DNA of 64,000 nucleotides from JASGKO01 sp049840595. Its GTDB lineage: Bacteria; Verrucomicrobiota; Verrucomicrobiia; Chthoniobacterales; Chthoniobacteraceae. The position numbers were made by a program, and so were the translations under genes. Location: contig JASGKO010000038.1 in NCBI GenBank assembly GCA_049840595.1, positions 62,001-126,000 of the forward strand. Reading direction: 5' to 3'. This document shows positions 54,702 through 62,594 of the stretch, in pieces (position 1 is the stretch's first letter; each line of letters starts with the position of its first letter). The notes beneath the pieces are model-generated. The model was given only the letters and a program-made list of their open reading frames with translations. It did not search any database and had not been told where the DNA came from.

Positions 54702-57113
54702 CTATGTCGGCACCAACGCCAGCGCCTGCTCCAGCGCCTCGATATCCACGGGCTTGGTGAGGTGCATGAAGAAGCCACTGGCGAGGGATCTCTCAATATC
54801 CTCGTCCATGCCGTAGCCGCTGAGCGCGATGCCGCGCAGGCCGTGTCGGTCGCGGAGTTCGGCCATCAGTTCGTGGCCGGAGCAGTCGGGGAGGCCGATG
54901 TCGGAAATGACGAGATCGAACGAGCCGTCTTGCGCGGCGGCGAGGGCCTCGTCGTGGCTGGTGGCGGACTCCACCTGATAGCCCCAGCGACGGAGCAGGC
55001 GACTCAAGGCGGAGCGGGTGGGCTCGTGGTCTTCGATCAGAAGAATGCGCTTGCCGCCGGTGGCCTCCACCCGGGCCTCGGGCGTGAGGTCGCGGTGCGG
55101 ATGGGCGACGGCGGTCGGGGCTTCGCTCAAGGGCAGCTCGACGTGGAAGATTGCACCCTGGCCCGGGCCGCTGCTTTCGGCCCAGATCCGGCCGCCATGC
55201 ATCTCGGTGAGGCGTGCGCAAATGGCCAGGCCGAGCCCGAGGCCGCCGAAACGGTGATCGGCCTGGGAAAAGGCGTCGAAGATGGTGGGCATGTTTTCCG
55301 CGGCAATCCCGATTCCATTGTCCTGTACGGAAAACCGCAGCAAATGCCCGTCGATCCGCTCGTAGTGAACGGTGATTTTACCGTGTTCCGGGGTGAACTT
55401 GATCGCGTTGCGCAGGATGTTCCAAAACACCTGCTGGAGCCGGATCGGATCGCCGGTGACGTTGCAGGGATCAACGCTGGTCTTGACCACGATTTCGATC
55501 TGCTTCGCATCGGAATCGGCGCGAACGATTTTCAGCGCCTGATGCAGGAGCGCGCAGGCATCGCAGGTCTGAAGTTCCAACCGCAGCTTACCGCTGGTGA
55601 TGCGGGTGAGATCGAGCAGATCGTCGATGAGCCGCGCCTCCAGCTCGGCGTTCTTGCGGATGACGGTGATGTCCTCGCGTAGCGCCGGAGGGACTTGAGG
55701 GGAGCGCTCCAGTTCGCTGGCAATGAGCAGCACCGGATTGAGTGGCGTGCGCAGCTCGTGCGAGAGGGCGGCGAGGAAGTCGTCCTTTGCCTTGCTGGCG
55801 GCTTCGGCCTCCTCCTTGGCGAGGCGCAGCTCCTGGTTGGCGAGTTTGCGCTCGGTGATATCGACCGCGATGCCAGTCAGCCGCAGGGGCACGCGATGTT
55901 CATCGAAGTGGACGATGCCCACGGTGTTCACCCAATAGATTTTCCCATCCGAGCCGGTGATCCGATACTCGGCGACAAAGCGACCATCGATGCTCTGCAA
56001 GGCCGCTTGAAGCTGTTCCTCGAATAAAGGCAGGTCCTCCGGCACGATTTTTTGCCGGGAATTGTTAAACGGCTCCCACTCCACAGCATTGGCCTTTACG
56101 CCGGGATGCCCGCTTTCATGGCGCTGGATGAGATCGTGCTCGATATCCCAGGTGAAAGCGATCATGCGCGCGGCATTCAAAGCAACGCGCAACCGCTCTT
56201 CACTGATGCGGAGCCGCTCCTCCGCCCGGCGCGACTCGGTGACGTCCCGCGAGATGGCGAGCAGACGCGATGCCGTACCCTCGCGGTCGTGAATGGGCGT
56301 GATGACGACATCCCACCATTTGCTGGTGCCTTTGAAGGTCGGGCACATGCCTTGAAAACGCCCCACCCCGCCCGAAAGGGCGATCCTGATCGCCGTTTGC
56401 GCCTGCACCAACAATCCACTGCCCTCCCAGAAATCGACCCAGCTCAGGCCGCATATTTCCTGCCCCTCCGGCACCTCCATCATCGTGCGACTCGCCTCGC
56501 TCATCCACAGGAGCCGCCCCGTGGTGTCGATGACTTTCACGCAATCGGAAATGGAGCCGATGATGCTTTGGAGAAACGCCTCGCTCTGGTCGCGGGCGAG
56601 CTGGCTTTTCTCCCGCTCGGCCATCTCGCGGTGCAGCGCCTCCACGTGCTCGCCGAGTTCGCGATTCTTCTGCTCCAGCTCGCGTTGCTGGAGCACCAGT
56701 CGTCGTTGGAGCGCTGCCTTTTCCGTGGCGTTGATGACTGCGTAGCGCAGTTGCTCCGCCGTGAGATCGTCCTTGCGCAGGTAATCATGCGCACCGCCTT
56801 TCAGCGCCGTGGCGACCAGATTCACGTCCCCGGAGGCGGTGAGAATCACGATTCCGAACGAATGCTCGCCAAAGCGGGTGACGATCCGTCGCAGCAGGGA
56901 AATCCCCTCACCATCGGGCAGCCGTTGGTCGAGCAGCAGGCAGTCCGGCAGCTTTGTCTGGAGCATTTGCTCCGCCTGGGCAAAGCACGCCGCCTCGCGG
57001 ATCTCGCACGGAAATGGACAGCCCTTGAGCAGGTAACGACGAAACGTCGCGCGATCCGCATCGACATCCTCCACCATCATGACCTGCATCACCCTGATCT
57101 CCTCGGCACTCAT
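54702..57113 (-). CDS. Hybrid sensor histidine kinase (REC-PAS-PAS-HisKA-HATPase-REC)
   Basis: 803 residues from ATG 57113. REC1 about residues 10-125 with phospho-Asp 62 (LLLDQRLPDGEG); coiled coil to 190; PAS with VKVIDTTGRLLWMSEAS; second PAS/PAC (YRITGSDGKIYWVNTVGIV); HisKA with AALSHELRTPLNPVLLIASEL; HATPase with NILRNAIKFTPEHG, DNGIGIAAE and FGGLGLGLAI; C-terminal REC with DLVISDIGLPDCSG. No transmembrane segment, so cytoplasmic. The start overlaps the response-regulator stop (ATGA), so it is the last gene of the phytochrome operon and likely receives phosphate from that relay. Confidence 0.9.
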   Translation of the reverse strand: MSAEEIRVMQVMMVEDVDADRATFRRYLLKGCPFPCEIREAACFAQAEQMLQTKLPDCLLLDQRLPDGEGISLLRRIVTRFGEHSFGIVILTASGDVNLVATALKGGAHDYLRKDDLTAEQLRYAVINATEKAALQRRLVLQQRELEQKNRELGEHVEALHREMAEREKSQLARDQSEAFLQSIIGSISDCVKVIDTTGRLLWMSEASRTMMEVPEGQEICGLSWVDFWEGSGLLVQAQTAIRIALSGGVGRFQGMCPTFKGTSKWWDVVITPIHDREGTASRLLAISRDVTESRRAEERLRISEERLRVALNAARMIAFTWDIEHDLIQRHESGHPGVKANAVEWEPFNNSRQKIVPEDLPLFEEQLQAALQSIDGRFVAEYRITGSDGKIYWVNTVGIVHFDEHRVPLRLTGIAVDITERKLANQELRLAKEEAEAASKAKDDFLAALSHELRTPLNPVLLIASELERSPQVPPALREDITVIRKNAELEARLIDDLLDLTRITSGKLRLELQTCDACALLHQALKIVRADSDAKQIEIVVKTSVDPCNVTGDPIRLQQVFWNILRNAIKFTPEHGKITVHYERIDGHLLRFSVQDNGIGIAAENMPTIFDAFSQADHRFGGLGLGLAICARLTEMHGGRIWAESSGPGQGAIFHVELPLSEAPTAVAHPHRDLTPEARVEATGGKRILLIEDHEPTRSALSRLLRRWGYQVESATSHDEALAAAQDGSFDLVISDIGLPDCSGHELMAELRDRHGLRGIALSGYGMDEDIERSLASGFFMHLTKPVDIEALEQALALVPT

Positions 57114-57601
57114 GAAAGGCCCGCCGCCCCTTCTTCGGATGGAGGCTGCGGCTGACTGAGCGGACCATGCGGCAACCGGGCCGTGGCAAACCAATACTGA
57201 AAAATAAGCTCCACCGACTGGCAAAAATCGGCGTAGTTCAGCCCTTTCACATGGTAGGCATTCGCCCCCTGCTCGTAGCACCACGCCACCTCCTCCGGAT
57301 TGTCGGAAGACGAAAGCACGATCACCGGCAGACTCCGGGTGGACTCATGCTGGCGCAGCCGTTTCAGCACCTCCCCACCGCCGATTCCGGGCAGATTCAG
57401 ATCCAGTAGCATCAGGGCTGGGAACGCACCCTGTTCCGCATCTCTCAGAGATAAGAGCGCATCCTCCCCCCGGACAAAACGATCCAGGGACACCGGACGC
57501 CCCAGCCGCTTGAGAGCGCGGCTGAGTGCCCCGTAGTCCTCATCACTGTCCTCCACCACGGTGATCCTGGGTAAATCTGAGTGCTTTAGCGGTTGGATCA
57601 T
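57110..57601 (-). CDS. Response regulator, single receiver domain (Rcp1-like)
   Basis: 163 residues. Acidic pocket ITVVEDSDEDYG near residue 15, phospho-Asp 67 in LMLLDLNLPGIGGG, Thr/Ser switch VIVLSSSDNPEE and Lys in YHVKGLNYADF. No output domain; the last 30 residues are Pro/Gly-rich. Rcp1-type regulators receive phosphate from a bacteriophytochrome; its location 108 bp after bphP fits. The start overlaps the next gene by 4 bp. Confidence 0.93.
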   Translation of the reverse strand: MIQPLKHSDLPRITVVEDSDEDYGALSRALKRLGRPVSLDRFVRGEDALLSLRDAEQGAFPALMLLDLNLPGIGGGEVLKRLRQHESTRSLPVIVLSSSDNPEEVAWCYEQGANAYHVKGLNYADFCQSVELIFQYWFATARLPHGPLSQPQPPSEEGAAGLS

Positions 57602-57663
57602 GGACTGCGCTTACATAATGATAATCGGCGCAGCGTGCCAAGTGCGCGTATCAAGCCGCACAA

Positions 57664-57687
57664 ATAAATACTCCGATAAATACTCCG
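57664..57687. repeat. 12-bp direct tandem repeat between bphP and the response regulator
   Basis: ATAAATACTCCG repeated once in direct tandem in the 108-bp gap. Also in this gap GATAATCGGC occurs near 57620 and 57695. Possibly a regulatory site or a small slippage; no stem with a T tract is visible. Confidence 0.8.
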
Positions 57688-57709
57688 CCAGCATCGATAA
57701 TCGGCTGCG

Positions 57710-59980
57710 CTAAACCGCTGGCAAATCCGCCTCCAGCGCCCCACTGAGCGTAAAGCGGAAGCTCGATCCCTCTCCCACTTTGGATTCCACCCAGATTTTC
57801 CCACCATGCCGTTCCACGATCTGCCGCACGATCGCCAGCCCGGTGCCGGAGCCGCCGCTGTACTCGGTCTGCAAGTGGAGCCGCTTGAAGATGCGGAACA
57901 CCACCTCGTAATGCTCCTCGGCAATGCCGATTCCATTATCGCGCACGTAAAAAGCAACCGGCTCACCCGCTTCGACCGCTTCCTCCCAGCCGATCTCCAC
58001 CCATTTCTCCGGCTGGTCGTTATACTTGAGCGCGTTGCTGATCAGGTTCGTAAACACCTCGGTGATGCGCACCGGATCGGCCGTGATCTCGGGCAGCGGA
58101 CGTGGCACGCGAATTTGCGCACCCGTTTCCTGCAGCCGCCCGTGCAGAAGCTCCAGCGAATCGGCGAGCACGGCGTCGAGCTTGATTTTCTCCTCGGCCA
58201 GCGTCGCCCGCCCCATCCGCGAATAGTAAAGCAGCGCATCCAGCAGCGAAGTCATTCGTGAGGAAAGCCGCCGCACGGTCTCCAGTTGCGCCTTTCCATC
58301 GCCCTCCAGCTTCTCCGCGTAATCCTCGAGCAGGAATTGCGTATAATTATGAATCCCCCGCAGCGGCTCTTTCAAATCGTGGGAAGCGACGTAGGCAAAG
58401 GAATCGAGTTCCTGGTTGCGTCGCTGCAGCTCGGCATTGAGCGCCACCAGTTCCTCGGCATGGCGCACGATGATCTCCAGCACGGAATGGCGCAGCGTGC
58501 GCGCCGCCGCGACTTCGCACGCCAGCCAGGTGCGCGAGCGCCCTTGCACGCTCTCCTTCCAGAGGGCAAAGGATTTGCGCGGCGTGAGCCGGTCGCCATT
58601 GGGGCCGCTCGCCACCACCGCCTTGTGCGGATCGCCCGCCCAGTTGACCGTCTGCGTCTCCTCGGGCTCGAACCAAAGCAGATAGCTCTCGCGACGCCGG
58701 GAAAGCCGGGCGGCAATCAGGCCCGCCGCCACCGGCGCCTGCCCGGTCGCCGGAGGATAATGGCGGCCCAGTTCGTTGGTGGACCACACTTCCTCGGGAA
58801 CCTCGCGGGCCAGCCAGGTGGCCAGCTCCAGCAATTGTGCAGGCTCCGGCGTCCGGCCCAGGCGATGAACCTCGCCGTTGAACAACACTGCCGCCCCGGC
58901 GCATTGGAGCCCGCCCAGCCGCTCTCCGTCCAGCAGCGCGGCCAGAAAATCCGGCGCGGATGCCATTTTTTCCACCAGTCGCACGTGCGTCTCGGCCAGC
59001 CGGATGGTGTAGTCGCTCTGCCCGGCGGATTCCTTTCCGCCCATTTGCAGTGAAAGCAAATGCGCGAGAAACTCGCAGGCCATACGTGCGGAATGCGAGA
59101 CGTAGCGCGGCGCATAATGATGGCAGGCAAAGAGTCCCCAGAGCCGGTCATCGACCACGATCGAGATGCTCATCGAAGCATCCACACCCATGTTTTTCAA
59201 ATACTCCGCGTGAATCGGCGACATGGAGCGGGTGACGCAGTAGCTCATGTCGAGCGGCGTGCCGGTATCCGCCCGCGCCGTCGGGAGGAGTGGCACCGGC
59301 GTGTAGTGCACGTCGGGGTTGAGTCGCAGTTGGGAGCGCTTGAAAAGCTCCCGCGCCTGCTTCGGGATATCCGCCGCGGGATAGTGCAGGCCGAGATACG
59401 ATTCCAGATCTTCGCGCCTGGACTCGGCCACCACGTGACCGGAATCGTCCTCGGCAAAACGATACACCATCACCCGGTCGAACCCGATGAAACGCCGTAC
59501 ATGCTCGGCGGCAAGCTGGCAAAAGTCCTCGATCGAACACGTACCCTGCAAGTGCCCGATCGTATTACGCAAGCCTCCGTAGGTATCCTGCGTCACCGTC
59601 GATTCGGCAAAATCCCACGCTTCAAGCTCCAGGATCAGTGCGCCCTGGTAGCGGTGAATGAGCGCTTCAAATCGCTGCCCACCCGCCCCGACAATGACCG
59701 GGGGCAGGTATTGCGGAACCGCCTCCACCAGTTGCGGAACGATCTTGCTCCGAAGATGCGCAGCCATTTCCTCGCCGATGACCACTTCCACGGGCTGCCC
59801 CAGTAACTGTTCGCAAGCTATGCCAAGCCGCGCGGCGGTATTGGAGGTGGCCTGCGAGACGAGCAGATCATCCCCGGCAAGCACCAGCATCACCGCATGG
59901 GCCTGGACGGAGCCGGGAATGTGAATGGGCTCGCGATCGCAATTGGTAAGATCGACTTTGAACGAAGCGGCGTCGCTCAT
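57710..59980 (-). CDS. bphP: Bacteriophytochrome histidine kinase BphP
   Basis: 756 residues. PAS-GAF-PHY photosensor then HisKA-HATPase. Cys14 in LTNCDREPIHIPG is the biliverdin-linking Cys of bacteriophytochromes. GAF contacts: PAADIPKQAR (Asp of the PxSDIP motif), CVTRSMSPIHAEYLKNMGV (chromophore His) and WGLFACHHYAPR. The PHY tongue has NWAGDPHK and LTPRKSFALWKE (PRxSF). The kinase core has SFAYVASHDLKEPLRGIHNY, with His in ASHDL, NLISNALKYNDQP and DNGIGIAEEHYE. Expected to be a red/far-red switch. Starts 4 nt after bphO, the pigment-making gene. Confidence 0.95.
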   Translation of the reverse strand: MSDAASFKVDLTNCDREPIHIPGSVQAHAVMLVLAGDDLLVSQATSNTAARLGIACEQLLGQPVEVVIGEEMAAHLRSKIVPQLVEAVPQYLPPVIVGAGGQRFEALIHRYQGALILELEAWDFAESTVTQDTYGGLRNTIGHLQGTCSIEDFCQLAAEHVRRFIGFDRVMVYRFAEDDSGHVVAESRREDLESYLGLHYPAADIPKQARELFKRSQLRLNPDVHYTPVPLLPTARADTGTPLDMSYCVTRSMSPIHAEYLKNMGVDASMSISIVVDDRLWGLFACHHYAPRYVSHSARMACEFLAHLLSLQMGGKESAGQSDYTIRLAETHVRLVEKMASAPDFLAALLDGERLGGLQCAGAAVLFNGEVHRLGRTPEPAQLLELATWLAREVPEEVWSTNELGRHYPPATGQAPVAAGLIAARLSRRRESYLLWFEPEETQTVNWAGDPHKAVVASGPNGDRLTPRKSFALWKESVQGRSRTWLACEVAAARTLRHSVLEIIVRHAEELVALNAELQRRNQELDSFAYVASHDLKEPLRGIHNYTQFLLEDYAEKLEGDGKAQLETVRRLSSRMTSLLDALLYYSRMGRATLAEEKIKLDAVLADSLELLHGRLQETGAQIRVPRPLPEITADPVRITEVFTNLISNALKYNDQPEKWVEIGWEEAVEAGEPVAFYVRDNGIGIAEEHYEVVFRIFKRLHLQTEYSGGSGTGLAIVRQIVERHGGKIWVESKVGEGSSFRFTLSGALEADLPAV

Positions 59981-59984
59981 GGCC

Positions 59985-60593
59985 TTAAATCACCGCGAGC
60001 TGCTGCTCGAAGGCCACAAAGGTCTGGCGGGCCGCACGGCAGGCTGTCTCGATAAGCGCGGGATCGCCCTCCGCCACCGACTCCGCCCATTGGCAGAACT
60101 CCTTCCAATATGCCCCGGTCTGCGGGCCATAGGCATTGAAGTAAGCGCCGCCGCGTTCCGGGGTAATCTCGAGGTTCGCGCGAAAATTGCGACTGATCCC
60201 CTGCCCGCCCAGCGTCGATCCCTCCAGCACGTACAGGCAACCAAGGCCTTCCCCCAGGCCGACAATCATTGGCAGCTCCGGCGGTGCCAGATGGGAGGTC
60301 GGCGCATGGCCGGAGAGAAACCGAATGTCCTGCACCAGCCAGGGAGTCTTTAACCGGGCCGCGAAATTCCAGCCTGCCGCCGCCCAGTCCACCCGCGCCG
60401 CGAGCAAATCCTCCAACGGCTGCACCACCCGGTGAAAACGCGCCAAAACAGCGGCATAACTGGAAAGCGTGCGAACGCGGTTAAAGAGATCGAGGCGATC
60501 TTCCAAAGCCCGATGCTCCGCCGCCGTCGCGGTGCGGAGCGCTAAAAGAAGCTCGGGAACAGTCTGGATGGAAGGAACAGGTGAGGATGACAT
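59985..60593 (-). CDS. bphO: Biliverdin-producing heme oxygenase BphO
   Basis: 202 residues. TAAEHRALEDRLDLFNR supplies the heme-ligating proximal His; LGCLYVLEGSTLGGQGISRN is the distal-helix glycine motif of bacterial heme oxygenases. Opens heme to biliverdin, the chromophore needed by the BphP encoded 4 nt downstream. Start at ATG 60593; an upstream in-frame ATG at 60614 (MRFVSHR) is less likely. The upstream IS481 remnant begins 73 bp from this start. Confidence 0.93.
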   Translation of the reverse strand: MSSSPVPSIQTVPELLLALRTATAAEHRALEDRLDLFNRVRTLSSYAAVLARFHRVVQPLEDLLAARVDWAAAGWNFAARLKTPWLVQDIRFLSGHAPTSHLAPPELPMIVGLGEGLGCLYVLEGSTLGGQGISRNFRANLEITPERGGAYFNAYGPQTGAYWKEFCQWAESVAEGDPALIETACRAARQTFVAFEQQLAVI

Positions 60594-60666
60594 GCGATGT
60601 GAAACGAAACGCATGCCCGGTCCAGATGTATTGTCGAGTCATTTCGGGCCTTTTTTGGTCAGCATC

Positions 60667-61652
60667 TGTGAAGTTTCAGGAGGTTGTTCATGTGAGGAGG
60701 AACTGAGAGAGTGGGATTGTGCAAAACCAATCCTCACCACCACCCTCACATGAACGTCCACAATAACGCACGGCTTTTGCCCCGAAGTCGAGCGGCGATG
60801 ATCGCGGCAGTGCGGGAAGACGGGCTCACCTGGAAACAGGCCGCCGCCCGCTTTCAGGTCAGTGTGCGCACCGTCGCCAAGTGGCGCGCCCGCTTCCGGC
60901 GCGAGGGAACGCCGGGGCTCGCCGATCGCGGTTCCCACCCCCACGCCAGTCCCCGCCAGACCCCGGCGACCCAAGTCGCGGTCGTGCTCAGTCTGCGTCG
61001 CCTGCGGATGCCCGGCTTCCAGATTGCCCGCCAGACCGGCCTTTCCAAGGCCACCGTTTCCCGGATTCTCGCCCGCCATGGGCTTTCCAGCCTGACTGCC
61101 CTGGAACCACCGGTGCCAGTGATTCGCTACCAGCGCGAACAGCCCGGCGAACTCCTCCACCTCGACATCAAGCAACTGCCCTGCATTCTCAAGCCCGGCC
61201 AGCGCGTCACCGGTAACCGGCGCCATCGACGACCGATCCCGGCTCGCCTTCGCCTAGGTCCTCCCTGATCAAACCACCGCCAGCGTCCAGCGCTTCCTCC
61301 GCAACGCCCTTGCGCACTTTGCCCGCTTGGGGATCACGATTCAGGGGCTGATGACCGACAACGGTGCGGCCTACCGCTCCCACCTTTTCGCCGCCGAGGC
61401 TGCGGGCGCGGCAGATCCGGCATCTCTTTACCAAACTCTACACCCCGCGCACCAATGGCAAAACCGAACGCTTCATCCAGACCTCGCTCCGTGAGTGGGT
61501 CTATGCCGCCACTTACCAGACCTCCGCCCTGCGCACCGAACACCTCGCCCACTGGATTCACCGCTACAATTGGCACCGGCCCCATGCCGCCTTAAATCAG
61601 CAACCGCCCATCTCCATCCTCCTCTCTATGAACAACCTCTTGAGCCTCCACA
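60667..61652 (+). mobile_element. IS481-family insertion sequence, decayed
   Basis: About 986 bp bounded by imperfect terminal inverted repeats: left TGTGAAGTTTCAGGAGGTTG...CAT at 60667-60691 and right 61628-61652, whose reverse complement agrees in 21 of 25 positions. Encloses one broken transposase. No target-site duplication is evident. Sits between the phytochrome operon promoter region and the gene-poor stretch before the pilin gene. Confidence 0.85.
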
Positions 61653-61657
61653 AGTAA
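60750..61657 (+). pseudogene. IS481 transposase, disrupted
   Basis: N terminus MNVHNNARLLPRSRAAMIA, then a helix-turn-helix (WKQAAARFQVSVRTVAKWRA) and PGELLHLDIKQLP (first catalytic Asp). About 15-20 codons expected after GQRVTGNR are missing, an in-frame TAG interrupts the next segment (after RSRLAFA), and a frameshift follows near 61405 before LYTPRTNGKTERF. The second Asp in LMTDNGAAYRSH and the Glu in GKTERFIQ are visible. The loss of a block plus a nonsense codon is more than sequence error, so I call it a real pseudogene. Confidence 0.85.
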
Positions 61658-62141
61658 TGCTCATGAAATTTTGCGCAATCCTTCACCGCAGGGCAAAGTA
61701 ATGGATTCTCCAATCGCGTTGGCAATCAGGGTTTTTCCACTTTCCGCCCCGCATCATTTGTGATTCCAGCCTCAAGTTATTTCCACCAAAGTCGATAAAA
61801 CTTAGATCGTGCTGATTAGCAAAAATTGCCGGGTTTCTTATAACCATCCGGCATCTATCATCGTGGTTTCGGTGACTAGGAGTCATCAAGTCCCAATCTG
61901 ATGTTCACTGCACAGATGATTCCCACTTTTGAGAAACCTCTTCAGAGATTTTCTCGTCAATTCACGTCGCCACCTAGCGAATACCGATAAAAAATGACTG
62001 ATAAGTTATATATTCAGCCCATGTTCCAAAAAACACCGGCATGTAAGCCAAAAAGGCATGCCAATTGCTTCTCATCATTGCGTCTCCTCTGCACTCCATG
62101 AGCGCATGCGGGAAACAGCATTACTAAACTGAAATTATTAT
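61658..62141. other. Gene-poor stretch of 484 bp
   Basis: AT-richer than the surroundings. A minus-strand open frame at 61683-61889 (68 codons) has no recognisable family and no clear ribosome-binding site, so I do not annotate it as a gene. GGCATG/CATGCC arms lie near 62039-62063. Probably holds the promoter of the pilin gene. Confidence 0.6.
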
Positions 62142-62543
62142 ATGTACCAAAAACTGCAAAGCCGACGAGGGGGCTTTACCCTCGTGGAAATCATGATCGT
62201 GGTCGCCATTATCGCGCTCCTGGCTGCGATTGCAGTGCCAAATTTCCTGCGCGCGCGGAAGCGTTCACAGGCCTCGCGGGTACTTCAGGATTTGCGAGTC
62301 GTGGATGCAGCGATTGACCAGTATGCGATCGAAAACAATAAAATCACCGGGGCGACGGTGAGCTGGACCGACGTGCAGAAGTATCTGAAGACAGGGAGCG
62401 CCTTGTATTCCAACGGCGGCAACGACCTCTTCGGCAACTCCTACTCACCACTCCAAGTGGATACCACGCCGAAGGTGAGCACGGCCACCTACAACCTGCT
62501 CTCCGACGTGGCACCGGCCAGCTTCTGGTCGCCTTATCGTTAA
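62142..62543 (+). CDS. Type IV pilin/pseudopilin
   Basis: 133 residues. Prepilin peptidase site RRGGFTLVEIMIVVAIIALL with Gly-Phe and Glu+5, hydrophobic helix to AAIAVPNFLRARK, then a short globular domain (VLQDLRVVDAAIDQYAIENN, SWTDVQKYLKTGSALY, DLFGNSYSP). The short length and the FLRARKRSQ segment resemble the Verrucomicrobial and delta-proteobacterial small pilin-like proteins. No pilus machinery is in the window. Confidence 0.85.
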   Translation: MYQKLQSRRGGFTLVEIMIVVAIIALLAAIAVPNFLRARKRSQASRVLQDLRVVDAAIDQYAIENNKITGATVSWTDVQKYLKTGSALYSNGGNDLFGNSYSPLQVDTTPKVSTATYNLLSDVAPASFWSPYR

Positions 62544-62594
62544 GCGCTAACTCTCTGACTGACAGACGGGGCAGGGATCTCCCCTGCTCCTCCA

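Noticed and set aside
54124..54796. Minus-strand frames through the tRNA-Leu (GGGLEPPRL pattern)
   Set aside because: A well-known false peptide from the complement of tRNA-Leu genes.
61683..61889. 68-codon minus-strand open frame after the IS481
   Set aside because: No recognisable family, composition unlike neighbours, no ribosome-binding site.
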